A stretch of 64,000 bases of DNA from Absidia repens. Its lineage: Eukaryota; Mucoromycota; Mucoromycetes; Mucorales; Cunninghamellaceae. The position numbers were made by a program, and so were the translations under genes. The first letter of the stretch is position 1. Every line of letters begins with the position of its first letter. Location of the stretch: NCBI GenBank assembly GCA_002105175.1, contig MCGE01000005.1, positions 186,001 to 250,000 of the forward strand, written 5' to 3'. The notes beneath the pieces are model-generated. The model was not told the DNA's origin and did not search any database. It saw only the letters and a program-made list of their open reading frames with translations. Below, in pieces: positions 11,120 through 23,199 of this stretch.

Positions 11120-13241
11120 ATGGCACCGATAGCTGCGCTCCAATCTAAATCAAATGGCACTAAAACGCTACCATCGTTACGGTCGATATCTTTGACGAGT
11201 GGATTTGGCAACATGAACATCAATGGCAAGAAACAAACTGACAACAAACTGGATGATGAAGGCTTGAAGACCGAGGATCAACTACTCTACGAAGATATAC
11301 AACAAGTACATAAGGCGTTGGCGAACTTTTATGACTCCAAGATACTGGAAGCCGAAAAACTATTAGCTGGCAGGGATGGTGTCTATGTATCTTTGGGAAA
11401 AGCTTTTATCCTATTTTTGAAAAGCATGATGACATTTGATGAAAGGGACGTTCAGCTGACTTTGGATGCTTTGAAAAATGCAATTCAACTTTCGGGGTCA
11501 CTACGCAAAAAAGATGGCTGGATGGATAGTATTTCTTCTATGTGGCATCAAAAAAATACCAACCTTAGTTTACAAAACATGACTACAATGGAACGGCATG
11601 CGGTAAAATTACAGAAAATAAAAAAGGGTGGGTTAGTGATAAGTTATTAATCTGGAGTATACCTTGTTTTTATCTATAATATAGGAATTGATTCATGCAG
11701 AGGCTTACTTATTAAAAGCGTTGGTCAACATTATACATGATGAAAGTGTGGTATCTTTTGTACGGGAAGGCTTCAACATTCGAAACTCATACAACACTTA
11801 CATCACTTTGGAAAAATACATCAAATTTGTACAACAAGAAGCTGCCAAAGGGAAGGATGTCAAAAAATATGGGTTGGATGAACATTTTACCTCCGGGGTG
11901 TGTCTTGGTGTAGGGACTTTCAATATCATCTTATCTATGCTTCCTGCTTCCGTCATCAAGGTGGTGGAATTCATTGGCTTCAGTGTGGATCGTGCTCATG
12001 GTTTACAAGTACTTTCATCTGCTGGTGGATGGGACGACTTGAACAATGCTGATGGTATCGGTGCGAACAAACCAATGGAAGGCCTTCGAAGGCAACTATG
12101 TGACATGGTGCTCATTCTTTACAACATTGTGCTGGCTGATCTTGTACCTCTTTCACATGTAAATCTTCCTCTCGCGCAGCGGATTCTGGCCTACAACATT
12201 GAACGATATCCATCCGGTGTATTCTTCCTTTACTTTGATGGTCGTAGATTGGCAAATCATGGGAATTTGGACCAAGCAAAACAGCAATATCAAATGGCGA
12301 TTGACACTCAAAAGGATTGGAAACAACTTCAACACATGTGCTACTGGGATTTGGGCGTCATAGCATTTATTCAAAAAGAGTGGCAACTTGCATACAATAT
12401 CTACAGCCTTTTGAAATCAGAAAGCAATTGGTCACAGGCGGCTTACAACTATTTAATGGCGGTCTCTCTTTATATGCAAGCAACAACTCAGGCGGAAGAA
12501 GAAAAGAAGTCGGCATTGTTGAAGGAAGTACAAGAATTGATGGAGAAGGTACCAACCTCCAAAAAGAAGATGGCAGGAAAGTCTATCCCAATGGAGGTAA
12601 GTCATTCTACATTATATTATTTTCAAAATGAAGTTGTACTCACACATCATGATTTTTTTTTTTATGTGTAGAAATTTGTCTCTCGGAAAGCTCGCAGTTA
12701 CCTTCGAGATGGGTTCTTGATTTCTCCTGACTTGGAAATCCTCAATGCGTTTACAGCCTTTGATTGGATGCCAGTGCCTATTCTTCAACAAAATATAGAA
12801 CTTATCACGGCAAAACAAACAAGTTTGGAAAAGGACGCATCCAATTACTACGACAACGATTGCTTGCTCCATTATCTCAAAGGATTGACAGCGAGGTGCT
12901 TGATTCAAAAACAACCAGAAGGTGATGATCAATCAAATCTTTACAAGATTCAATCTAAATCCATGGATACTTTGTTCGCTCAAGCTCAGCACATCTATTG
13001 GGATCACTACATTTACTACTTCGCTCGGTATGAAAATGGACGACTTATGATGTTTGATGGAAAATATGACCAAGCCGAAAAGGAAATCAAAGTAGTATTA
13101 CAATCCAACGGTCAAGGCCATATTGGTACTGGTCCTCATAGTAAGCAAAAGTATAGTTTGGCAAACGCTCTCCAATTCAAGTGTCACAACTGTATTCTTC
13201 GTCTCCACCAATTGAAGGATGATCAAACTTCCACTGTATAG
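11120..13241 (+). CDS. IML2: Iml2/TTC39 family TPR protein
   Basis: Three exons: 11120-11602, 11685-12596 and 12672-13241 (654 aa). It carries the family's N-terminal motif (LLYEDIQQVHKALANFYDSK), the lipid-droplet/mitochondrial Iml2 block (HFTSGVCLGVGTFNIILSML, then FSVDRAHGL) and helical TPR-like repeats (FDGRRLANHGNLDQAKQQYQ; FARYENGRLMMFDGKYDQAE). In yeast, Iml2 helps clear inclusion bodies and associates with lipid droplets and mitochondria; the animal relatives are TTC39 proteins. Length and domain order are normal for the family. The splice phases are all zero. A T-rich tract precedes the ATG. The next plus-strand gene begins 127 bp downstream. Confidence 0.85.
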
Positions 13242-13368
13242 AAACCATTCCCCCACACTACTTTAGCGGTGTTTAAATTAGACTTTTATTTTGTATTTGT
13301 ACTCTCATGTCAATTCTTTCCCCTCTCCCCATTCCCTTTGTACTTTTTTTATATACATATATATCTTG

Positions 13369-15314
13369 ATGACTTTTTATTCTCAAATAAAATGGACGCA
13401 ACGAAAATATATATTAACTTGTCTTGTTTGTATAGCGATCTCTATACTTCTTCTTCTTCTTCGCCTCGACTCAAACCACTCAATCACCTCAAATCAATAT
13501 CCTGAACAACAAGACCCAAACTTACTCATAAATCTTACTGCTGCAGCACAACATCGACAAAGTCTTTATACGCCAAGTATGTTCATACCTGACGCTCTTC
13601 AGCACAACCACTTCCGACCTGTGGCAGCCGTCATTCTACGAACTAGTCACGATCAAAGGGCGATCTATTCTACTGTCGATTATTTGCACAAATACCCATT
13701 CGTCAAGGAAATTTATATTTACAACCTGGTCTCGTCGCATCCATTGGCAATCCAGGTAATATACCCAAAAAAAGGACTGGATCTGGACCTCCTTTTTGAG
13801 GCTACACAAAAAATCAGGCCAATTATTGCTGTAGAGCGGGCTTTCTTAACCTTCTATACTTTATTTTTATATATTTTATTACTATGTAGTCTTTTGAACG
13901 GCCCAATCCTTGGTTATTACACAAAGTGGATATTCATATTATTGAAAAAAGCGAACAAGAAGATGATGGAATGCTGGCTTTTTTCTCGACTTGTTCTTTG
14001 GCAATCTATGACCATTGCTACCTTCAAACCGATCGCACGTTGAACCTACATATGGACTCTCTTTATACTCAATTCATGCGATACCCTGATTTAGTACATG
14101 TGAATGCCCGCTCTGAAGAATTTTTGATACATCGGCGTTGGCAACTTCATCATCAAGGTAAATATTTACATCTCTTTCGTTATTTGATCCACGCCACTTA
14201 TTGTATTATATATTATATATGTTGAGGATAGGTGGTGATGTTGAAATGCATGCTGGATTTGCAAATCTTCTACATGGTGCTATCATTCCACAATCCAATG
14301 CCCAGCTATTTTTGAATCAATTCGCCGCCCAAAAAACTTCCTCACTTAACCAAAAACAAATGGCCGATGTTATTTTCTCTTTTTGGACAAACTCTTACCC
14401 TTACATTTTATTCAACCCATTCCCTTTGGCGATCGGACAAGACCCTTCTTTCCAAAAAATGGTAAGTAGCTGACAACATTGACTGCTTGCGTTTTCTTTT
14501 CCTAATACTTATATATACATATATGTACGCTTTAGTTAGATGCTGTCCGACAATTGAAAAACGCCTTGGCTGATCAATCACCATATTTTATCAAGAATGA
14601 AATCGATCCCCCGCTTGATCAACGAGACGTTAGGTAATATTGATAGGATTCTTATGTTAGGAAATGACTTGGGATTTATTTCCTTTTTTTAAAATAGAAC
14701 TGCATGTGACAACGATAAATGCCTCTTTGTGACCAACTTGGATCCTTTTCCATTGACGACAGAATACAATCCCGATCAAAATTTGACAAACTCTAGTCTT
14801 GGATCATCTGTGGCCTGGCAACATGAATTGGATGTGGACATTCCGGGATCTGAATTCTATATACATAGGGGATATCATGCAGCTGTCGATGGAGATAGTG
14901 GTACCTGCTGGAATACTTATAAAGGTAATGCCCCTTTTTTTCTCTCTCATTCCTTGTGGTAAATTACTGGACTTTTTTTTTTTTTTTTTTTTTTTGATAG
15001 TACCGAACGAAGGGGACTATTTTGGACTTGATTTAATCGGAAATATGCGGGTGTCGCGATTAGTGATTCATCTACGACATCCCATGGAGCAACACATACA
15101 TGAAGCATTCAAAATCAGGGCATTGAACAAAGACGATGGTTGGGTAGATTGCTCTATCACAGTAGATTCAACACAATCATTGCCTAGACGCGCCGTATTT
15201 CACATGGACTGCCGTGACGGAAAACCAATCAGTGCCATTCGTTTCTTCTTTACACAAACCCAATCACGGTCGTTTGATCTATGTGGTCTCGGTTTGGATA
15301 ACTTCATTGTTTGA
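13369..15314 (+). CDS. type II membrane protein: glycosyltransferase-like region plus discoidin-like C-terminus
   Basis: Six exons: 13369-13755, 13890-14157, 14232-14461, 14536-14633, 14698-14924 and 15001-15314 (about 507 aa). A short basic cytosolic end and a signal anchor (YILTCLVCIAISILLLLLRL) predict a type II Golgi/ER protein. The lumenal N-terminal part (RPVAAVILRTSHDQRAIYS, DYLHKYPFVKEIYIYN) resembles the first strands of a GT-A-like transferase. Around CYLQTDRTLNLHMDSLY, where a DXD metal motif might be expected, the residues are Q-T-D. The C-terminal part (AVDGDSGTCWNTYK, GDYFGLDLIGNMRVSRLVIH, IRFFFTQTQ) looks like an F5/8 type C (galactose-binding-like) fold. I do not know a characterised relative. 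Other starts upstream in frame (13291) are possible. AATAAA follows near 15473. Confidence 0.72.
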
Positions 15315-16889
15315 TGACACCCCTCTCTCTGTTATTACTTGCCTCTCTTGCATATTTGTATCTACATTTTAGTTTTAGTTTCTGCACGCCGCTGTATTAG
15401 TATAAGAACCAACACTTCCAATATATCATATACTTATTTATCTTCATTGCATTGTTTTTGATCTATATTGCCAATAAAAGTTTGTTTATATTCCAATAAC
15501 TCTTGTGTTGATGAATACTTGGTTTTTGATAATGTGATTCGATTGTAGTGCACTTTTTCAGGGATTTATAAAAGTTTGGAAAATAAAAAAGAATGGTATT
15601 GTTGAAGGTGATGAGATTTCAGTATGCTTGATTGTCTTAAGTACCTCATACATAAAGAAAAAGAAGAAGATATAATGGGGAGATGATCTAGTTCATTAAC
15701 TTCGAATAGACGTGGTATCTATGCTGGCCATTCGTAAAAAAAAAGGAAGGAATACTGAGCTTGATCATAGGACAAAGTACACTTGCACACATACACACAT
15801 ACACACATAAGCACACTTTATCAAGACAAAGTAAAGTAAACTTATAAAAATTACATATGGTAAAAGACAAAACATATTTAATTCAAATATAGCTGCAGTA
15901 CAAACTATAATAACTAACATTACGCTAAACTAATAGTGTCATTCTAATCTATGGAGGCTAATCTAATGGTGGTCCCAAATCACGAAGCCAAATTGGAAGG
16001 GTTTCCTCATGAAGTTTGTATTGCATTTTTCAAAATGCCCATAATTTAAGCTTTGACCTTAATCTAAAATCATCATCACTTCACTGAAGTAATCAATAAT
16101 AAAGAGAAAAAAAAGAAAAAGAAAAAAGAAAATGACACAAAAATAAGTAAACATAACAGCACGTGGGCGGAGTGTGAATGATGTGGGGATGCTGTACCTC
16201 TTAATTGCGAAAGGGCTGAGTCGTCTAATCCCCTCCCACCAAATTCCTCCGTCCGTCCCATCCTCCCCCCCTTGACAACCAGTAAATGGACGATTTCCTA
16301 AACCTCGAAGGTCGTTATTGAATATGATAATAGACGAATATGATACTATTCTAAATGATGAAACAAAAGTATCCTAACTTCGGATTGCCACCACAACCAC
16401 ATCGTGCTCTACCAGCATCCAGTAGACAATTTTTCACCACAACAAACATTCATCTACCCAACATGGTCAATAGATGTCTAGTCCCTCTAAATCATAGCTA
16501 TGATAATATTATATAACCCTGCAGAGTCATAACCAGATATACTACCATCCTTTGCATCTCGTACAATATATCCTGATCCCTTCCTTATACACTCTATATA
16601 AATCATAAACAACGTATCCATCCATCTAACCAGAGCCAACATTTGATCCCTTTTCCACGATAAGCAATATTTTCTGACGATATTCAACAAAAATACCAAC
16701 GTTTATTAAAATGGTCAATCAAGAGAGATATGTGATATATAATGATGAGAATAAATAAGATAGTGTGTGTGTATGTAAGGGGCGGGGGACGGGTGAAATG
16801 GCAGATCAAAAATAAATAATAATAAAAATGAAGATGATGATAATATTATAAAGAGAATAATAAAAGTCTAGAGTATTTCGCAAGTATAA
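15315..16889. other. convergent intergenic region
   Basis: About 1.6 kb between convergent genes. It holds the 3' end of the transferase-like gene, dispersed element copy 3 and the 3'-UTR of the ArfGAP gene. No supported coding sequence; a 70-codon minus frame at 16487-16699 has no protein character. Confidence 0.5.
15870..16178 (-). repeat. dispersed intergenic element, copy 3 (divergent subtype)
   Basis: On the minus strand it has CACGTG (16160-16165), a pyrimidine tract, a 'GAAGTGATGATGATT' stretch, and then a core variant ending CCATTAGATTAGCCTCCAT. In place of GATTACAAGATGCAT it has a longer variant with ATTTTGAAAAATGCAATAC, shared with copy 6. It is therefore a subfamily of the same element. 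Confidence 0.6.
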
Positions 16890-17694
16890 CTACCATCCTT
16901 CCCATTCATCATCAGAGGCATCTTTGGCAGTAGTTTTCTTCACGGATTCCTTCAGCGGAGTTCTTGATCGAGAGGGTGTAGTTGCTGGAAGACTACCATA
17001 TCCATTGGAAGTGGGCGCTGGTGACGAACTGCGAGATCCGACAGGACTTTGTTGTTGTTGTTTCAAATTGGAGATGGTGCTGTTGAAAAAGTCACCGTCG
17101 TTGTTGAATGAAGTATGAGAAGAGCTTGACAGATTATTGTTTCGTACTGGTGATGATGAGTTGGTTCGTATGTTGTTGTCTAAGCTAGTATAAAGTGATT
17201 GGGTCTATTAAATATGATACACAAAAAACAAAAATTACTCATTCCGACTTTATTGACATTCCTATCTCTGTATGTATTCATTTTTTCTTACCTTTTGGGT
17301 AACTGCATTTACATATCCATTGACATTATTCCGGAAATTGGGATCATTCCATTGCTCTTGAGCAGGTTTAACGTAGTTTTCGTTCGCGTATCTTCCAAAT
17401 TGTCCAGCATTTTGAGCTGCCACACGTACACCTTCAGCAGCTACCTTGCTTATTTCGCCAACGCCAACAGAAAGGAGAGACCAACCCTTGGTAAGAGCTT
17501 GCATTGGGTCATTGATCAAATCATTAACATCCACACGGTTTGTATTGCTGTTGGAGCTTTGGTGATCAACTAAAGAGGATAAAGCGTCATCAAAATCATT
17601 GATTCAAAAGGAGGATGACGTGGGGAATTAACTACTTACATGCCGGGTTGCCAAATCCAGTGTATTTTCCACCTTGGTTTGGTGGCAAGGACCT

Positions 17695-17725
<31 letters not shown>

Positions 17726-18725
17726 GGAAATAAAACCTTGATTAGACTAGATCCACCTGATACTTGTCCATTCTTTCTCACTTACTCAGATCGTTTTTCA
17801 TTTTCACCACCCAACTTTGCAAAGTAGTTTTCATTTCTTTCCCGATCGCTGATACCACCCTCGTTACCGAATTGTGTTGGGTCATTTTGGTAACTAGAAG
17901 AACCAAAAGCAGTAGGTGAGTTTCGTCCTAAAGCACGTTGTTGTTGTTGGTTCACAAGGGACGAGGAAGAGCCAGTTCGTTGTGCGCTTAGAGATCGAGT
18001 GGATGTTTTTGCTGGTACATGATTCGTATTAGATGTTTGAGTCGATGGTAATGGTGTCCACGAACGACCTTCAGCTTCAGCTGAAAGCTAGACAAATAAA
18101 ATGTAATAAATTTAAGAGTAAGACGCTGTTCATCCGTATATCATATGTATCCTAGTTCCAACGCCCTACGATAAGTCTACTTACTTTGTCGCGATAAAGA
18201 GAAGCAAAACGACTGTTGTATTTTTGAGTCATTGGCATACTGGGAGAATAATCGGATTGAGATTCAAAAAACGTTCTCGCCTTCAAGTTACCACCAATCT
18301 ATAATGATAATATAGGTTGGTAACTACTTCTTTCCAGATCATCATCATCCTAAACTTTGGCCCCTTTTGTTTTGACACTTACATCCATTTTCTTCAGTTG
18401 ATCATCAAACCATTTGTCCATACTGATTGATCGTACAAAACTATAATAAGTATCAAATAAAAAGTCAGAACCATAGCCACATTTTTGGTGAATAGAAGTC
18501 CCGATAAAGACTCTCCCGCCGTTTTGAAGACAACGCACTCAAACAAAAAGTACTATACCTGAGATGGACACCAAAGGAGCGGTGAATACCAGAACAATCA
18601 AGACATATAAAGATACCATAAGAGACACTGGCCCATTGAGGGTTGGGGGCGCCACAATCAAAGCAAATGCGATTATCTTGTCGTCGTTGGATTTCGTAAA
18701 GTTTTTGTTTGTATTCGGCTGCCAT
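16890..18725 (-). CDS. GCS1: ADP-ribosylation factor GTPase-activating protein, Gcs1/ArfGAP1 type
   Basis: Seven exons: 18559-18725, 18383-18440, 18185-18298, 17786-18087, 17640-17692, 17292-17569 and 16890-17204 (about 428 aa). The N-terminal ArfGAP zinc finger is complete ([20 protein letters not shown] then CLDC; C-x2-C-x16-C-x2-C) with the catalytic Arg context ([19 protein letters not shown]). Next comes the GGN...F segment ([13 protein letters not shown]). Ser/Gln-rich linkers and an amphipathic stretch ([20 protein letters not shown]), typical of the curvature-sensing ALPS/ArfGAP1 region, follow. It ends in the family's acidic-aromatic tail (SDDEWEGW). It should hydrolyse Arf1-GTP in COPI traffic. 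One intron has a T-run of about 27 before the acceptor on the coding strand. Confidence 0.9.
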
Positions 18726-19553
18726 GATCCTATTTTACTGAAAAATTAAATAAATGAAGTCAATTGAGGTTATGTAGTGTAATATAAAAAAAAGATCAAG
18801 TATATACAGGATTCACATCCAGGCCCAATGTGCTCTGCCCAATATCATGAAGTAATACCAAACAACAACAGCAATATCATTGAGCTGCATGAAACACCAG
18901 CCCAAGGATACTTATAAAATAATTTCTATGACATACCTTATGATTCCCGCAAGCTAATATATTGAGTAGAAGATATGGCAAGACAATGAATAAAGTCAGA
19001 AAGAATCAAAAAAAAAAAAGGAGAAAAAAAAAGTGTAAGAATAACTTCAAAAATCGAGCTTGGAAAAAAATACATAGGTTGAATCCCCGATCCCACAAGG
19101 AAAAACAAGTTTCAATGAGACAAGCGCAAAAAACGACATAATTTCTAATAGACACCTGTTAGACTTTTTGATACGATGTAAAATAAATTAAGGCGTGGAC
19201 AGACTTCCTTGTCCAAATTTTATTATACTACCGTCTTGATTTATTATACTTTCGTCTCAATTTAAAGTTAGTAAACTGTACTCATAGCACTATCATATCA
19301 ACCAGTCTCACAGATCCAAGGTACCACCTAGCCCTAAATTTAACATCTTTTTTTTTTAGGACGCCAATAATCACCAGGTCTTTGACCACCCCACTCTCCA
19401 TCGACTACCAAATTAAGGCGCTGCCATGAACTAAAATAAAATTTCAGACAGCAACCGAACCATACCCTTCTCATAATAGTGGATCACCCAACAAATCCAA
19501 AATATGGAGGCGCAACAAAATCAATATAATAAAGTGTAAATGTAACCATTTTA
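18726..19553. other. intergenic region
   Basis: About 830 bp of AT-rich DNA upstream of the ArfGAP start and downstream of the YVC1-like stop (both minus strand). Only homopolymer runs and short unremarkable frames are seen. Confidence 0.45.
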
Positions 19554-21896
19554 TTATTTAAAGGTAAGTAAATAAAATACTAAATCAACTAGTCCTATTA
19601 CTAAAATAATGGGCAAAAAGATAATAAACCAAACAACTTGACGGAATCGTTCCAACCCAGTCAATTTGACACCAGGCCAAATTTTCTTCGATATCCAAAT
19701 TATAGCGCTCATAATAAGTTCTACCGCCACATTGGGAATAAATACGTCAAAAGATGCGGGTCGAGAACACCGTTCTACTTCCATACGCTTTTGTAGCTTG
19801 TCAAAGGATGGATCATATTTCGTCAAGGATAATACTGTGGATAAAAAGGAAGCGACCAACAATGCACCTATCAATATAATCATAATGAATAAGTAAACCA
19901 CCAACAGGATACTTGCTGCTTGAGGTTGATAATATAAAGTGTCCCCGATTTCTGGTGTGCTAAGCATTTTATATGGTAAAAAATAATAATAATAATAATA
20001 AAAGACAATGAGTTATGAATTTTTTCTTTGCAAGTTGGGTCTCTTCTCAAATTATAATAATAAAACTTACTGTAATGCGCCCAATACCAGATGGCGGAGT
20101 ATCAACCAAGGACCAATATCATCCCGCTGTAATGCAGATAGTCCCACCCAAAATCCGATCAGACTGACAAGAGCGATAAAGAAAACCCATAAGCTTTGCA
20201 CCAGGCACTGGCCCACAACATAGTTGATCTTGTATATCGGCCACCAAAGAGCATCAGTCCAAATAAATAATCGAAAAAACATCAAGGGAGTGGCGATAGA
20301 AAGCAGTACAAAGGAGAAGTATAGTCCTTGATATTTCGGTTGCAAATCAATGGTATAAAATGCTAGAATACGGAAGGTAAAGGCTGCAAACAAGAGAATA
20401 ACCGTAGATAAAGAAAGGTACGTTGATGGTTTTCGCAGGGCTATGCGGGGACTTGATGTCAACTATTTTTCAATACAAGCACACCCCAAACATATATGAG
20501 TATTGAAAAAAAAAGGAAGCATACATAATTTTTTTTTCTTTACCTTCCATAATTCCAAAACAAGATCAGATATCACCAGAATGTAGTAAAAGTATTCAAA
20601 AGTTTGCAGGTGCTCTTCCATGTATTCAACATTAGAGAGTGTTTCCAAATGAAATCCGACATAGATGAAGCCAGTGAGCAAGCTGATCAGATATTGGTAC
20701 CTAATTCAGAAAAAACTCAAAAGTGAGTAAGTAGATAAATAACATAAAATTTGCATAATTTACCTTGGAGATGCCCATCGAGCACAGTAATTTTGAATAA
20801 ATTGTTTTGTAAATACCGCCTGCCAACCTTCTCTAATGTTAGTCGAGGTTGCGTCCTGGTGGTAAGATGCATTCCACACTTGGAAAGGGTGATGTCTATT
20901 CGATTTCCATTCGACGTCGCCATAAAGCCATGATTGCTATTTCATAACAGAAGAAAAGCATACTTAAATCAGTACCGAAAAGACCCCATCATTACGATAT
21001 TTCGTTTCTTTACCTGGATAGCAGTTTGTACCCGTTCATCATTCAAAAAGATAGAGCAATCATTATCTATAGCCCAAAGAATACCTAAAAATCAAAGAAA
21101 CAAGGTAATACGTAAGGTTATGATACTGCGAAAGTTGTAATATAAGCCGCGTATATATCTAATTACCTGATTTTCCCCCAACCCATGGTTTGAATAGCAT
21201 TTCTTGACGAATGGAATCCTTGTCTGAGGTTAAATTCATGCCATGTTCCAAAGTAGAAAGAGCCAGCCGCTGTAATATAGTATCAGTATCTGGTATGCTT
21301 GAGAATTTCCCTTGACGATGTTCACTTAATAGACCCAAGACAGCGCAAACCGAAGCACTTTTGGCCACATCCCAGACACCGGTCACAGAATCATCTTGAA
21401 GTTCCACCTGAGGTGATGGCAGTAGCCGGTGTTGCCCTTGTAGTTGTGAAGTAAGAGGTTGTCCAGAGGAAGGAGACCCCTCGGTGGTTGCTTGATGAAT
21501 GTCATGGTTGGCAGTACCTTGATTTTCCCTCCATTGATCGGAAGCAAACCGTAAAGCACCAGCAATAATTTCCCTTTTCTTGTGCTTTTGATGAGGTGTG
21601 TCCACTATATGTTCGTGAGTAGTTTGATCTTGAACATCGCTAATGTTTTGAGACGATGGAATGCTGCAGTTTTGCCTAAAGATCAAAAGATGTTGAATGT
21701 GATCTGTCAATTCGTCCAAAGGCACCGTCGGTTCATATTCCAAGCACACATTGATTACACGGTCTGATCGCTCGTCTTCTATTTGAGCTTGGGAGTTGTA
21801 GGATGTTGCATTTGTGTTGGCTGAGTCTAGTAATCGTGTCCGTTCAGTAGGATCGGATACAGCTGTATAATCCTGATGAGCTGGTGAGTCTGCCAT
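19554..21896 (-). CDS. YVC1-like (TRP-type) vacuolar cation channel
   Basis: Six exons: 21167-21896, 21014-21084, 20764-20936, 20544-20700, 20071-20462 and 19554-19959 (about 642 aa). The N-terminus is a soluble acidic domain (MADSPAHQDYTAVSDPTERT) with an EYEPTVPLDELTDHI helix. Then come six membrane helices with a re-entrant pore: S1 LISLLTGFIYVGFHL, S2 YFYYILVISDLVLELW, S3 LSLSTVILLFAAFTFRILAF, S4 FSFVLLSIATPLMFFRLFIW, S5 SLWVFFIALVSLIGFWVGL, pore helix GPWLILRHLVLGAL followed by TPEIGD, and S6 ILLVVYLFIMIILIGALLVA. This matches the fungal YVC1/TRPY layout: a vacuolar Ca2+ release channel sensitive to Ca2+ and stretch. The assignment rests on topology and on recalled family character, so a different TRP-like subgroup is possible. 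The start is about 1.3 kb divergent from BMS1. Confidence 0.68.
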
Positions 21897-23199
21897 TGTC
21901 GTATTTGATCGCTTTATATATTAAAAGAGAAAGGAAGGAGAAGGAAAAAAAAAAAAAAAAAAGAGGCAAATCGGAATTTCAAGGTTCAATGACGAGCATC
22001 TCCTCTTTATATTGCATGTCTGTGTAACCATTTTTCTATTGGTAAATATACTTGCCATGGCATATAGAACATTTAATTCTTTCATTGCCATGAAAACCGT
22101 GACAATCTTTTAAGGCTTTTTATGCGCCTTCATGTAACCAATACGGTAAATTTAGTGTCACTAGTGATGTACAAAGATAAAATTAAACTACTGCGCTTCG
22201 GGGATATGGAGGCGAACGCAATACTGTATGATATTGACTTCATACTAATTGTGTCAATAGGATGCCCATATCATACACTAAATACCACAATTTTTTAAGG
22301 TCTATTTACGTCTGGAATTTCAGCTATTCCATATACTGGAGAAATAAGTCTTGCTGGAAATCACTCAAATACTTTGTATGAAGTTCTAGTGCGACATTGA
22401 ACAATCCTTCCTCCTCCCTCCCTAAAAAATCGTTTTTTTTTGGGGGGGGAGATTAATATCATCCCCACCAATATTGGCACCATGGTAATTTTTTCAAGAA
22501 AAAGACGGACGAATGATCGGAACTTTTGGCTACGCTTTGAACGGAGAATGCCCTTTGAGTGCTAAAATCAGGTCATTCAAACCGTTGTACTATGAAAACA
22601 CCCAAGTTGAGCCAAGCCAAATGGATCTCATTAAAACAGCGATGGCTACACGATCTAATTATATCCCGTGAGGGCAGTCATTAAGTATAATCCATTGTTT
22701 CAATATCATACACTGAGTGAGAGATAGCACCAACCCCTAATCCATATCTACTTGAATAGTGGTATGCGCCCAGTTTTCGGTTATGAAAAGAATTTCATGT
22801 CCGAATTCACTGTAACGTATCATGTACGTACTGTACCATACTTTTATTAAATCTATCACATGAATTACACTATCATAAGTCACATTGCGGTAAACGAACA
22901 ATGGCTATATTATATGATACTGTATATGTTTTACTGTATAGATCAGTGGTGAGGATGATGGTATGAAATATATTGCACCCTTCGATATATAGTAAAAATA
23001 AATGTTGCGATGATACCCAATTATGGCAAAACTCAGGAACCTTTTTTTCGATTTCGGTGGCTTTTTATCCACCACCAAATTTCGATACTTTTAAACGCCG
23101 CAGACATCGACCTTTCATTTTTTTTTCTTGCTTTGTATTTTTTATTTTTTTTTATTTTTGTTCTTTCTTTGCTTTGTGAATTTATCCACTCATTCAAAT
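21897..23199. promoter_or_regulatory. divergent promoter region YVC1-like / BMS1
   Basis: 1.3 kb between two divergent starts. It has a purine run with a long A-tract at about 21946-21962 on the YVC1 side and a T-rich tract at 23120-23165 directly before the BMS1 ATG. No named motif is supported. Confidence 0.4.
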
